Of a DNA stretch of 64,000 bases, positions 35,877 through 45,316 are shown piece after piece. Every line of letters begins with the position of its first letter. Positions within the stretch are counted from its first letter, which is position 1. The stretch covers positions 1 to 64,000 of the forward strand of contig CAJUAA010000008.1 of NCBI GenBank assembly GCA_910584205.1. Direction: 5' to 3'. The position numbers and the translations under genes are program-made. This stretch comes from an uncultured Lachnospiraceae bacterium. GTDB lineage: Bacteria; Bacillota; Clostridia; Lachnospirales; Lachnospiraceae. Below the pieces are notes generated by a model. The model made no database searches. It saw only the letters and a list, made by a program, of their open reading frames with translations, and was not told the origin of the DNA.

Positions 35877-35929
35877 ACGCGATAATTCAGGGGACCCGAA
35901 AGGGTCCCCGTTCTTCCAAAGATATCTGT

Positions 35930-36478
35930 CTACTGTTCCATCTGCCGTCCCAGGAAGCACGCCGCAACCGAAGCGACCTTCAGTTCCACTTCGCCCATCC
36001 GGTTTCTTGCATCACGTCCCAGAAGAACCACCGCGCCGATGGCATCCCCCTCGCTGATGACCGGGCAGATGGTCTCTGCAGCGATTCCTTCCATCTCTTC
36101 CCGGATCACCGGTATGAACCTGCGCTCAGCCGCCGAGGCCTGAAGGCTTTCCCGGTCCTGGATCAGCTGTTCCAGCTGAGGGCTGACCGCCTTTCCGTAA
36201 TAATCTTTTTTCGCCCCGCCTGCCGTGGCTACGATCACATCACGGTCCGTCACGCATACCATATGTCCGGTTGTCTGTGCCAGGCTCTCCGCATATTGCT
36301 TCGCAAAAGCGGACAACTCCCCGATGGGAGAATATTTTTTCAGGATGATCTCTCCCTCCCGGTCTGTAAATATCTCCAGGGGATCTCCTTCCCGAATCCT
36401 CAATGTACGGCGGATCTCTTTTGGCACGACTACCCTGCCAAGATCATCGATCCGACGCACAATTCCTGTTGCTTTCAT
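35930..36478 (-). CDS. spoVT: Stage V sporulation regulator SpoVT
   Basis: A 182-residue AbrB-type regulator of late forespore gene expression. The swapped-hairpin DNA-binding domain is at residues 1-50 (GIVRRIDDLGRVVVPKEIRRTLRI ... FTDREGEIILKKY), followed by a GAF-like domain (residues 55-180; HMVCVTDRDVIVATAGG, ICPVISEGDAIGAVVLLG). ATG at 36478 gives the standard MKATGIVRRID start, with GGAAGATG-type ribosome sequence upstream. It indicates that the organism forms spores. Confidence 0.94.
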   Translation of the reverse strand: MKATGIVRRIDDLGRVVVPKEIRRTLRIREGDPLEIFTDREGEIILKKYSPIGELSAFAKQYAESLAQTTGHMVCVTDRDVIVATAGGAKKDYYGKAVSPQLEQLIQDRESLQASAAERRFIPVIREEMEGIAAETICPVISEGDAIGAVVLLGRDARNRMGEVELKVASVAACFLGRQMEQ

Positions 36479-36580
36479 ATCATCTTCCTCCAATGTCTTA
36501 AAATACGATGTCGATTCCGATTTTCACAGATCATCTGCATCTAGTATTTGTAAGAATTGGATTTATATGCATCAACTCTG

Positions 36581-38038
36581 TCAATCGCCCGGATGCATTT
36601 TGTTTAAAAGCTCAGTCTTCACTTCATATAACCGGTCAGACAGATCCACATAGACCTCATGCGGATTCACAAGCCTCTTCGTCTCATCCCACAGCGTATT
36701 CTGCTCCTCGATACAGTGTTCCCGGATATCCATGACAGACGGCGACTGGTAGACGCAGTTTCCCTGGTCAAAGATCTTCACCATCAGTTCTTTCATGGTA
36801 TAAGTGCCTCCCTTCAGGTGCGTCTTTTTCCAGGTCTCCAGCGGGTCGAAAATGATCAGGTCTTTCGAAGTATCAAATTTGTCGTCAACCAGGCTGATCA
36901 GATCCGCCTTCAGCTTCCCGTTGGCCTTCTCATAAATCCGGTATACCGTTTTGTTCCCCGGGTTCGTGATCTTTTCCGTATTCTCGGAAAGCTTGATCTT
37001 GGGAATGAACTCGCCGTCTCCGATCTTCACCGCCGCCAGCTTATAGACTCCGCCGAATGCCGGGCAGTCCTTGGAGGTAATCAGGTTCGTTCCCACGCCC
37101 CAGGATGTGATCTTCGCCCCCTGCGTCTTCAGACTGTCGATCAGGTACTCGTCCAGATCGCTGGACGCAGAGATAACCGCGTCATGGAAGCCCGCTGCAT
37201 CCAGCATCTTCCTTGCTTCTTTGGACAGATAGGCCAGATCCCCGCTGTCCAGACGGATTCCATAACGGCCGTTGAGTTTCTTCGCCTTACGCATTTCCTT
37301 GAATACCCGGATCGCGTTGGGAACTCCCGATTTCAGTGTATCATACGTATCCACCAGAAGCGTACATGCGTTGGGATACAGCTTCGCATAGGTCTTAAAC
37401 GCAGTATATTCATCCGGGAAACTCATGATCCAGCTGTGTGCATGGGTTCCCAGCACCGGTACATCAAAAAGCTGGCCTGTGAGCACATTGGAAGTGCCGA
37501 TGCACCCTCCGATCATCGCCGCGCGCGCACCGTAGACTCCCGCATCCGGCCCCTGGGCACGGCGCAGGCCGAATTCCATGATCCCGTCTCCTCTGGCAGC
37601 ATTCACAACTCTTGCCGCCTTTGTGGCGATCAGGCTCTGATGGTTGATAATCGTCAGGATCGCCGTCTCCACCAGCTGCGCCTCCATGATCGGAGCAATG
37701 ACCTTCACAAGAGGCTCCCTGGGAAAGACCACGGTGCCCTCCGGTATGGCGAAAATATCTCCGCTGAAATGAAAACTGCTCAGATACTCCAGAAAATCCT
37801 CATCAAAAATCCCGACGCTCCTCAGATAAGAGATATCCTCCTCTGAAAAATGCAGGTTTTTGATATAATTAATGACCTGATCCAGTCCCGCCGCGATGGC
37901 AAATCCGTTTCCGCAGGGGTTGGTGCGGTAAAACGCGTCAAAAATCACGGTCTCCTGAACCGGATTCTTGAAATAGCCCTGCATCATGGTCAGTTCATAC
38001 AGGTCCGTTAAAAGTGTCAGATTCTGTGTTGTGCTCAT
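36581..38038 (-). CDS. pncB: Nicotinate phosphoribosyltransferase
   Basis: Converts nicotinate and PRPP to nicotinate mononucleotide in NAD salvage. The 485-residue protein shows the family signatures NLTLLTDLYELTMMQGYF at the start, EFGLRRAQGPDAGVYGARAAMIGG in the middle, GIRLDSGDLAYLSKEAR and SSDLDEYLIDSL, and GVGTNLITSKDCPAFGGVYKL. Its ATG overlaps the stop of the GH25-like gene, so it is the last gene of the pth-mfd operon. No regulator of NAD genes is adjacent. Confidence 0.95.
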   Translation of the reverse strand: MSTTQNLTLLTDLYELTMMQGYFKNPVQETVIFDAFYRTNPCGNGFAIAAGLDQVINYIKNLHFSEEDISYLRSVGIFDEDFLEYLSSFHFSGDIFAIPEGTVVFPREPLVKVIAPIMEAQLVETAILTIINHQSLIATKAARVVNAARGDGIMEFGLRRAQGPDAGVYGARAAMIGGCIGTSNVLTGQLFDVPVLGTHAHSWIMSFPDEYTAFKTYAKLYPNACTLLVDTYDTLKSGVPNAIRVFKEMRKAKKLNGRYGIRLDSGDLAYLSKEARKMLDAAGFHDAVISASSDLDEYLIDSLKTQGAKITSWGVGTNLITSKDCPAFGGVYKLAAVKIGDGEFIPKIKLSENTEKITNPGNKTVYRIYEKANGKLKADLISLVDDKFDTSKDLIIFDPLETWKKTHLKGGTYTMKELMVKIFDQGNCVYQSPSVMDIREHCIEEQNTLWDETKRLVNPHEVYVDLSDRLYEVKTELLNKMHPGD

Positions 38039-39672
38039 TTGGAAATTCCCTCCTGTTTTCCGTAACCGATGATCAATCCTGTATATCCGTTTATACCGTC
38101 TACCCTTCCTTCCCGCGTATACTGCCGAAAAGTACAGGGCCCGGTACAGCCGATACCTGTGTCATACTGGGAGAGCCAGAGTCCATAAGACCCCAGTTCC
38201 TCCATCCGAAGGCCGCCCTCCAGGAGCCATCCCGCCTCCGCACGAATCAGCGGTTCATATCCGCTGTCCCGGATTCTGCTGCAGAAAGCCCGGATACATG
38301 CCGTCCGCGCGGAAGGGTCCAGGCCGTCCGTTCCTCTGGTACATCCCGGGTCGGCACCGGCGCAGCAGACGGCGATCGGCCCTCTCAGTCCGTATCTCCC
38401 GGCCAGCCGGACCGCCGACTCCGCTTCTTTCACGGCTTCCTCTTCGGAAGACGCCTGCATGATCAGACATATCCCGGTTTCCATTCCTGCCGCCTGTGCC
38501 GTTTCCAACTGGGTTTCAGCTTTTGCCCCGATGGCCAGCCCGTCTCCTTCACCAAAGACCATGCAGCGGATCATGGCAAAATCCACTCCCGCCGCAGCCG
38601 CTGCCTTCCAGTCAATCTCTCCATTCTTTTCTGATACATCAATTCCGGCGCTGCTGATCTTTACGCCGTTCTCGTCAAACTCGTGGCAGATCCCCTGTAT
38701 CACCTGGATCCCTGTCACTTTTTCTCCGTATTTGTCAAAATAAAAGGTATTTCCATCCAGAACCTGCCAGCCATAATACCGGTATTCTCCGGTCCCGATT
38801 CTGACCTCCTCCGTCACCGGAATCTTTTCCCGGATCTTCACCGTCCTAAACTCGACTGGTTTTCCAATACCGCCCGGTATCTGATGGGCCATCTGCGCCG
38901 GAGACGCTTCCATCACCTCCGCTCTCCGGTAACGTACATGATATTCATACTGCATTCCGCCGTATCCGTCGTTCTGTTCCGAGCATTCCACCTGTATGAC
39001 TTCATAGTCCTCATACGAGCCTTTGAAATTCAGAAGTTTCAGTGCCAGCTCCTGATTCTTTTCATCCAGCGTTATGTCGCCAAGGCTGTATTTGTACTCA
39101 TACCAGATGCCGTCTTCATAAAAATATTTCACATTTCCTGCATCATCCACATATTTAACGGGTATCTTCTGTTCCCGTTCCACTACCTGATACGTCCCCG
39201 GGTCCTTCTCGTCCACGGTGGTTTTCACATATCCGGGCTTCAGGATCTCCCTTCTTTCGGAAGGCACATAGTCCACCGTATCCGTCTTCGGAACACCGGG
39301 GAACAGGCCGGCCGGCGTTTCATCCGCTTCTGCTGCGGCATCCCCTTCCTTCCGTTCCCCCGCATCCCTGGATGTTCCGGTTTCCTTCCCTTCCAGGGGA
39401 TGATTCTCCAAAGGCACGTCCATATCCGATACGGCTTCGTCTTCCTCTGTCCCGGCTGCTCCGCCCCTTTCCGTCTCCGGAAACTGTCCTTCTGCTTCCA
39501 TAATCGTTACCGTACCGGCGGAAGCGCCCCGGCAGGTTTCCGCCCCCCATTCCGTCAGGGTCTCTTTTCCGCTTTCGCGGTCCATGATGGACGGCTCCGC
39601 TTTCACACAGAAGCCGACCAGACCGCCGGCTATGCAAACAGCCCACAAAAAGCGGGCTGTCTTTCCTCTCAT
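38035..39672 (-). CDS. Secreted GH25-like protein with probably degenerate active site
   Basis: A 545-residue exported protein. Residues 1-27 form a signal peptide or anchor. An acidic, low-complexity stretch runs to about residue 110. A middle beta-rich region (110-330) includes paired G5/SH3-like strands and a WQVLDGNTFYFDKYGEKVTG unit like a cell-wall-binding repeat. The C-terminal 200 residues resemble GH25 lysozymes (GIDVSEKNGEIDWKAAAAAGVDFAMIR). The segment that normally reads P-hydrophobic-DxE is GPIAVCCAGAD, so the catalytic acid pair seems lost. It overlaps both neighbouring genes by 4 bases. Confidence 0.82.
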   Translation of the reverse strand: MRGKTARFLWAVCIAGGLVGFCVKAEPSIMDRESGKETLTEWGAETCRGASAGTVTIMEAEGQFPETERGGAAGTEEDEAVSDMDVPLENHPLEGKETGTSRDAGERKEGDAAAEADETPAGLFPGVPKTDTVDYVPSERREILKPGYVKTTVDEKDPGTYQVVEREQKIPVKYVDDAGNVKYFYEDGIWYEYKYSLGDITLDEKNQELALKLLNFKGSYEDYEVIQVECSEQNDGYGGMQYEYHVRYRRAEVMEASPAQMAHQIPGGIGKPVEFRTVKIREKIPVTEEVRIGTGEYRYYGWQVLDGNTFYFDKYGEKVTGIQVIQGICHEFDENGVKISSAGIDVSEKNGEIDWKAAAAAGVDFAMIRCMVFGEGDGLAIGAKAETQLETAQAAGMETGICLIMQASSEEEAVKEAESAVRLAGRYGLRGPIAVCCAGADPGCTRGTDGLDPSARTACIRAFCSRIRDSGYEPLIRAEAGWLLEGGLRMEELGSYGLWLSQYDTGIGCTGPCTFRQYTREGRVDGINGYTGLIIGYGKQEGISK

Positions 39673-40802
39673 TCTGTCTCTCCTTCCGGCGTCTCTGCCG
39701 TGTCATCCACAGACTCTTCCGCTCCTTCCGAAGACTCTTCCGCCGCCGGTTCCTCCGCTCCTTCCGCAGAGACATCCTCCTCCGGTTCCTCCGTCGGTGC
39801 GCTGAAGACCCTCTCAAAAGTCAGCGACTGGATCAGTTCTTCATTTACCGTGATCTGCGCCGCCTCCAGAAGGGGTGAATACCACGCGTCGTAGGCGTCT
39901 CTCTCCCTCTGAGACAGCTCGTTCTGTTTTGCGGTCTCCGTAGCATCCGCGTCAAAGGTGCTCTCCATACAGACAATGTAATAATTGTTTTCCGTCTCGA
40001 TCACACCGGAAAACTCTCCGTCGGAAAGAGCATCCGCCGCACGGACCAGTTCTTCATCCAGCGACGTACTGTCTTTTCCATAAGTCGTGGATGTGGCGCT
40101 CATCTCCTCCGCCTCAGCCGCCGCCTGCAGGTCGCCGCTCTCTTTTGCCGCGGTAAGAATACGCTCCAGCTGCTCTTTCTTCTCTGTAAGCTCTGCTTCC
40201 GTAAGCTCCGTCTCATTTCCATCCTCATCCACGGAAGGCGCGATGGAACTGGACACATAGGAAATCCGCTTCTGCGCCACAGCTTCCGGGTCCACTTCCG
40301 TGTCAATGGTCGCCGCCCGGTCGTCATAGACTTTGGACTGAAGCGCCATAAGCTCCAGAAGATGCGTCACCGTCGCCTCGTCCGCAGTCATGGCCTTCAG
40401 CGCTTTGCTGTCATTGGCCGCCAAAAACGCCTTTGCCGCTTCCGAAGCATTGGTTTTCTCCTCATCTGTAAGCGTGATCCCCAGCTCCTGTGCATGAGCT
40501 TCCACCACATAATATTCCTTCAGCGTCTCCACCACCGTATCCCGGACCGTATTGCCGTAGGGCACGCCCAGTCCCATCAGATCCTGATTCATGAAGTCTT
40601 CGCCGAAATACATGCCGTAAAATCCCTGCATCTGCGTCTGCTGATACCTAAGATACAGGTTGACCTCTCCCAGCGGCACGGATACGCCGTCCACATTCAT
40701 TGCCTCCGCAGTCCGGTCCGGCCCGCCACCCGCGGCACATCCGGTAAGCGCTGCCACCATCATAAACAGCAGGGCGAGAACGCCCGCCATGTTCTTTTTC
40801 AT
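39669..40802 (-). CDS. SurA/PrsA-like lipoprotein (peptidyl-prolyl isomerase family)
   Basis: A 377-residue lipoprotein. The signal peptide ends at ALTGC (cysteine at about 22). A SurA-N-like helical region follows (NVDGVSVPLGEVNLYLRYQQ), then a parvulin-like central part, and an acidic Glu/Ser/Ala-rich tail from about residue 340 (EEPEEDVSAEGAEE). Such proteins fold secreted proteins outside the membrane. The parvulin core is weak, so a chaperone-only role is possible. It pairs with a second, related lipoprotein gene just upstream. Confidence 0.8.
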   Translation of the reverse strand: MKKNMAGVLALLFMMVAALTGCAAGGGPDRTAEAMNVDGVSVPLGEVNLYLRYQQTQMQGFYGMYFGEDFMNQDLMGLGVPYGNTVRDTVVETLKEYYVVEAHAQELGITLTDEEKTNASEAAKAFLAANDSKALKAMTADEATVTHLLELMALQSKVYDDRAATIDTEVDPEAVAQKRISYVSSSIAPSVDEDGNETELTEAELTEKKEQLERILTAAKESGDLQAAAEAEEMSATSTTYGKDSTSLDEELVRAADALSDGEFSGVIETENNYYIVCMESTFDADATETAKQNELSQRERDAYDAWYSPLLEAAQITVNEELIQSLTFERVFSAPTEEPEEDVSAEGAEEPAAEESSEGAEESVDDTAETPEGETE

Positions 40803-40859
40803 ATCAATAGCTCCTCCTGATCGTATGATTTTTCTTTTGATTATAAGCCCTTTTTATAT

Positions 40860-41936
40860 TCAGAGCAACTCCTTTAATACAATTTTCACATCTGCCTGGT
40901 CCAGCACTTCCTCATAGACCGTAATTTCCGCCGTCTCCTCCCACATTTCCATGATCCGTCCGCACTCTTCCTCCCACGCCTGTTCCGTCAGATGCGCCCG
41001 CCAGTACTCCGTGCCCTCCGCGTCGTAGTCACTGGTATGCTGCACCACAAACCATCCCTCTTCCGTCCAGACCGGGTCCGATACTTCTCCCACCGCAAGG
41101 AGTCTGGCAGCGTCCAGCATCCGGGGCTCGTGCCCGTCCCCCTCGTTGGTTTTTCCCATAGTGGCTTCAATGGGCGTCAGTCCCTCGGCTTCGGCCTCCT
41201 CCTTCAGGCTTCCGCTTTCCCTGGCCCGCTCCGACAATTCCTTTGCCAGCAGGGTGCGGCGCTCCACCTCCTCCTGTGAAAACGGCTCCAGATTCCCCTC
41301 GGCGTCCTTCAGCCCGGTAGTGGAGAGAAGCACATAGCAGATCCCCTCTCTGTGGGCATCCTCCTCGGCGATCTCCGGTTCGTAATCCGCCACCGTCGCT
41401 TCCGCCACCGCCGCGGACAGTTCCTGTCTGGAAAGCATGGCAAAGACGAACTCCTCATCCGCGCCCGCATATTCCAGCAGGGCCTCATGGTAGGTCTCCA
41501 TAAATTCCTCCGACCGCCGCCGGATCTCCTCCGTCTTTTCCTCATCCGGCAAGACGCCGTATTCCTCCGCATGCTGGCACGCCAGACAGATCCCGCAGAT
41601 GTGGTCCAGCACTTCTTCCTTCAGGCGGTCTGCCAGCGTGGTACCGTCTTCTCCCGCCTCACGGCTCCACATATCGTCCCCGTAGGTTTCCAGATACTGT
41701 TTTTCCCACAGCATCTGGTTCATGCGCAGATAAAAGTTCCACACCCGCAGAGAAACCGCTTCTCCGTTGACCGTCAGCGCCGTCTGTTCCATATTGGACC
41801 GTTCTGTGTCCGTCTGTTCCGGACTGGCCTGCGCAGCCTCTGCTGCCGCGCCCGGGTCCGCATCCGGAGCGCCGCCTGCACACCCCCACAGCAGCAGGCA
41901 GGATACCAGAAGGACCGCTGTCAGCTTCTTTTTCAT
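40860..41936 (-). CDS. SurA/PrsA-like lipoprotein, second copy
   Basis: A 358-residue lipoprotein related in layout to the next gene downstream. The lipobox is LLLWGC (cysteine at about 19), then an Ala/Asp/Glu-rich linker, a SurA-N-like region (TVNGEAVSLRVWNFYLRMNQ) and a rotamase-like section (REGICYVLLSTTGLKDAEGN). ATG at 41936 is chosen since GGAGG is 9 bases upstream; an in-frame ATG three codons earlier directly abuts that site. It starts 15 bases below mfd. Tandem duplication is likely. Confidence 0.8.
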   Translation of the reverse strand: MKKKLTAVLLVSCLLLWGCAGGAPDADPGAAAEAAQASPEQTDTERSNMEQTALTVNGEAVSLRVWNFYLRMNQMLWEKQYLETYGDDMWSREAGEDGTTLADRLKEEVLDHICGICLACQHAEEYGVLPDEEKTEEIRRRSEEFMETYHEALLEYAGADEEFVFAMLSRQELSAAVAEATVADYEPEIAEEDAHREGICYVLLSTTGLKDAEGNLEPFSQEEVERRTLLAKELSERARESGSLKEEAEAEGLTPIEATMGKTNEGDGHEPRMLDAARLLAVGEVSDPVWTEEGWFVVQHTSDYDAEGTEYWRAHLTEQAWEEECGRIMEMWEETAEITVYEEVLDQADVKIVLKELL

Positions 41937-41951
41937 ATCATCCATCCTCCA

Positions 41952-44900
41952 TTATTCCAGAAGAACTTTCATCTTATCCAGAATCTGAGCCGTCAGCTTC
42001 AGAAGATCCTTCTCCTGCCTGCCGCTCCGTTCCTGGATATGGTATACAAACTGTACCGGCTCCGCTTTCTTAAAGGCCATGTCCTTTCCCATACATTCCA
42101 GCAGATCCGGTATTCTGGCCGGATTGATCCGCGCCTTCTCATACATCAGGAAGACGATCCGGTCTGTCCGGCCCTGAATCTCCCGGATATACAACTCATG
42201 CGCCTGCCCCCGGAGCCTGGTGATCTCCAGCAGGTTCAGGACCGACCGGGGCGGCTCTCCGAAACGGTCGATCAGCTCTTCCAGCATATCGTCCCGCTCT
42301 TCCTCGTTCTCGATCACGGCGATCCTGCGGTAGATGTCCAGCTTCAGCGCCTCATTCCGGATATAGGAATCCGGGATATAGGCGTCGATCTGAAAATCGG
42401 CAACGGTCTCAAATTCCTCTTCCGTTCCCCGGGCGTCCCCTTTCATCCGAAGCACCGCCTCGTTCAGCATCTTACAGTACAGATTATACCCCACCGCCTG
42501 CATGTGTCCGTGCTGCCGCTGGCCGAGAAGCGTCCCCACGCCGCGGATCTCCATATCGCGCATGGCGATCCGAAAACCGCTGCCCAGATCCGAATACTGC
42601 CGAATCGCATGAAGTCTTTTCTCCGCCACCTCTTTCAGCATCTTGTCTTTTTTATACAGAAGGAACGCATAAGCCGTCCGGTTGGCCCTCCCGACTCTTC
42701 CCCTGAGCTGATACAGCTGGGAAAGGCCCATACGGTCCGCGTCGTGGATGATGATCGTATTTACATTGGAAATGTCCATGCCGGTCTCGATGATCGTCGT
42801 GGACACCAGCACGTCAATGCTCCCTTCGATAAACTCGTACATGATCCGTTCCAGTTCGTGCTCCTTCATCTGCCCGTGGGCGAACGCCACGCCGGCCTCC
42901 GGCACCAGCTCCTGAATCCGGTGAGCGATATCCCGGATCGTCTCCACCCGGTTATACACATAGTAGACCTGGCCGTCCCTTGCCAGCTCCCGATGGATGG
43001 CGGCGCGGACCATCCCTTCGTCGTACTCGCAGACATAGGTCTGCACCGGCACCCGGTCCATGGGCGCCTCCTCCAGCACGCTCATGTCACGGATCCCCGC
43101 CAGGCTCATGTGCAGCGTCCGGGGAATGGGCGTGGCGCTTAAGGCCAGCACATCCACATTGGTTTTCAGCTTCTTGATCTTTTCCTTGTCCGCCACGCCG
43201 AACCGCTGCTCCTCGTCGATAATCAAAAGCCCCAGCTCCCGGTACTGTACGTCCTTCGAAAGGACTCTGTGGGTTCCGATGACAATATCCACCAGCCCTT
43301 TTTTCAGATCCTCCAGCGTCTTCTTCTGCTGCGCCGGCGTCCGGAACCTGCACAGCAGATCGATCCGGACCGGAAATTCCTTCATGCGCTGCACAAAGGT
43401 ATTATAGTGCTGCTGGGCCAGAATCGTCGTAGGCACCAGATAGACCACCTGGCGGCTCTCCTGCACCGCCTTGAACGCCGCGCGGATGGCCACCTCCGTC
43501 TTCCCGTAGCCCACGTCCCCGCAGATCAGGCGGTCCATGATCCGGCTGCTCTCCATGTCCCTTTTCGTATCCCGGATCGCCTTCTGCTGATCTTCCGTCT
43601 CCTCATAGGGAAACAGCTCCTCAAATTCCTTCTGCCAGACCGTATCCGGGCCGTAGACGTAGCCTTTTTCCGCCTGTCTCGCCGCGTACAGCTCCACCAG
43701 GTCCTTCGCCACCTCCTGCACGGCTCCCTTTACCTTCGACCGGGTTTTCTTCCAGTCCTGCCCGCCCAGCGTGTTCAGCCGAGGCACCTTCTGCGCTTCC
43801 GTACTGCCGTATTTCTGGATCATGTCCAGCTGCGTGGCCAGGATGTAGAGGCACGCTCCCCTGCTGTACTCGATCTTCATATAATCCTTGACCGTTTTGT
43901 CCACGGCGATCTTCTCGATTCCCCGGTAGATGCCCAGCCCGTGATTTTCATGGACCACATAATCCCCCGGCGACAGATCGGTGAAGCTGCTGATCCTGCG
44001 TCCCTCGTATACCCGCTGCTTTCTTCTCGTCTTCTTTTTTTCCCTGCCGAATACATCCGTCTCGGAGATGACCGCAAAACGGATCATCGGATATTCGTAT
44101 CCCCGGAACACATTGCCGTGAACGACCATGATCTCCCCGGGCTGCGCCACACGCTCCGCTTCCTCGCTGTAAAAGGCGTTCAGCTCTTCCGCCAGAAGTT
44201 CCTCCGCCAGGCGCCGTCCCCGTGTCCTGGAGGCGCACATGAGGACCACCCGGTATCGTTCCCGTTTCCATCGCTTCAGATCCTTCACCAGCAGTTCAAA
44301 ATGATGGTTGTAGGACTGGACCGACCGGGTATCCAGACGGAACCGCCCTGCCAGTTCCATCCGTCTGTCCGTAGTCTCCAGTGCTCCAAAGGCCGCTCCG
44401 CGCATCTTCCCGAGCCAGTACATGACCTGCTCGCAGGAGAAGATCTCCTCCTCCTGCCCGGGATCGATCTGCCCTTTGTCCATCCGGTTTTCATAATTCT
44501 GCCGGTACTCTTTCTCCACCGTCTCGCCCTGCTCAAACAGACGGTTCACCTCGTCCAGAAACACCAGCGAACGGAATTCCTGTATATAGGAAAGAAGGCT
44601 CACGCCCTCGCAGCGGTGCTCCTTCGGGCTCAGCTCTGCCGCCGGATAGAGCGTCAGCTCCTCCAGATTCTCCATGGAACGCTGGCTCTCCGGGTCAAAA
44701 CTCCGGATCGAATCCACCTCATCGTCCCACAGTTCGATCCTGACCGGATATTCCTCCGTCAGCGGATAGATGTCCAGTATTCCGCCCCGGATCGCAAACT
44801 GTCCCGGCATATCCACCTGGCCGACACGTTCATAGCCCATCCGCACCAGCCGCAGCTTCATGGCGTCCATCTCCACCACGCTGTCTGTACCCACGGTAAA

Positions 44901-45308
44901 CATCAGGTCCCGAAGCTTTTCGGGCGGAAGCAGCGGGTCCATGCATCCGTCCAGCGTCGTGACGATCACCGCCTCCTGTCCGGACAGAAGCCGGTTCACC
45001 GCCCGCATCCGCTGTCTTAAAAGCTCCTTCCCCTGAATATCCGCATGAAAAAACAGAAAATCCTTCGCGGGATAATAGAACACCTCTTCTCCAAGCGCCT
45101 GATATTCCTCGTGGATTTCCTTCGCCTTCCGTTCATTGTACGTAAGAATCAGTTTTACCTGCCATCCCCGCCCCAGACTGTACATCAGATGCGTTTTCTG
45201 CGATTCCACACAGCCGGTAAACAGCAGGATTCCCCGCTTCTTCCCAAGCTGATCCTCCGCCTCCTCAAACGCCTGAAGCTCCCGCAGCGGTTCATAAAAA
45301 GTATCCAT
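41952..45308 (-). CDS. mfd: Transcription-repair coupling factor
   Basis: Releases stalled RNA polymerase and recruits nucleotide excision repair. The 1118-residue protein carries the UvrB-like N-terminal domains, the RNA-polymerase-interacting region (PGDYVVHENHGLGIYRGIEKI), and a RecG-like translocase with Walker A CGDVGYGKTEVAIRAAF, the DEEQ box (LIIDEEQRFG), SATPIPRTLHMSL and RVGRANRTAYAFLLY. The TRCF C-terminal domain closes it. The start is ATG at 45308 with AGGAG upstream; a GTG two codons earlier is less likely. It follows pth by 8 bases, the usual pth-mfd pair. Confidence 0.96.
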   Translation of the reverse strand: MDTFYEPLRELQAFEEAEDQLGKKRGILLFTGCVESQKTHLMYSLGRGWQVKLILTYNERKAKEIHEEYQALGEEVFYYPAKDFLFFHADIQGKELLRQRMRAVNRLLSGQEAVIVTTLDGCMDPLLPPEKLRDLMFTVGTDSVVEMDAMKLRLVRMGYERVGQVDMPGQFAIRGGILDIYPLTEEYPVRIELWDDEVDSIRSFDPESQRSMENLEELTLYPAAELSPKEHRCEGVSLLSYIQEFRSLVFLDEVNRLFEQGETVEKEYRQNYENRMDKGQIDPGQEEEIFSCEQVMYWLGKMRGAAFGALETTDRRMELAGRFRLDTRSVQSYNHHFELLVKDLKRWKRERYRVVLMCASRTRGRRLAEELLAEELNAFYSEEAERVAQPGEIMVVHGNVFRGYEYPMIRFAVISETDVFGREKKKTRRKQRVYEGRRISSFTDLSPGDYVVHENHGLGIYRGIEKIAVDKTVKDYMKIEYSRGACLYILATQLDMIQKYGSTEAQKVPRLNTLGGQDWKKTRSKVKGAVQEVAKDLVELYAARQAEKGYVYGPDTVWQKEFEELFPYEETEDQQKAIRDTKRDMESSRIMDRLICGDVGYGKTEVAIRAAFKAVQESRQVVYLVPTTILAQQHYNTFVQRMKEFPVRIDLLCRFRTPAQQKKTLEDLKKGLVDIVIGTHRVLSKDVQYRELGLLIIDEEQRFGVADKEKIKKLKTNVDVLALSATPIPRTLHMSLAGIRDMSVLEEAPMDRVPVQTYVCEYDEGMVRAAIHRELARDGQVYYVYNRVETIRDIAHRIQELVPEAGVAFAHGQMKEHELERIMYEFIEGSIDVLVSTTIIETGMDISNVNTIIIHDADRMGLSQLYQLRGRVGRANRTAYAFLLYKKDKMLKEVAEKRLHAIRQYSDLGSGFRIAMRDMEIRGVGTLLGQRQHGHMQAVGYNLYCKMLNEAVLRMKGDARGTEEEFETVADFQIDAYIPDSYIRNEALKLDIYRRIAVIENEEERDDMLEELIDRFGEPPRSVLNLLEITRLRGQAHELYIREIQGRTDRIVFLMYEKARINPARIPDLLECMGKDMAFKKAEPVQFVYHIQERSGRQEKDLLKLTAQILDKMKVLLE

Positions 45309-45316
45309 GTACACTC

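Noticed and set aside
43269..45020. An open frame of about 583 codons on the plus strand opposite mfd
   Set aside because: Mfd motifs on the minus strand are complete; the antisense frame has no recognisable domain or ribosome site.
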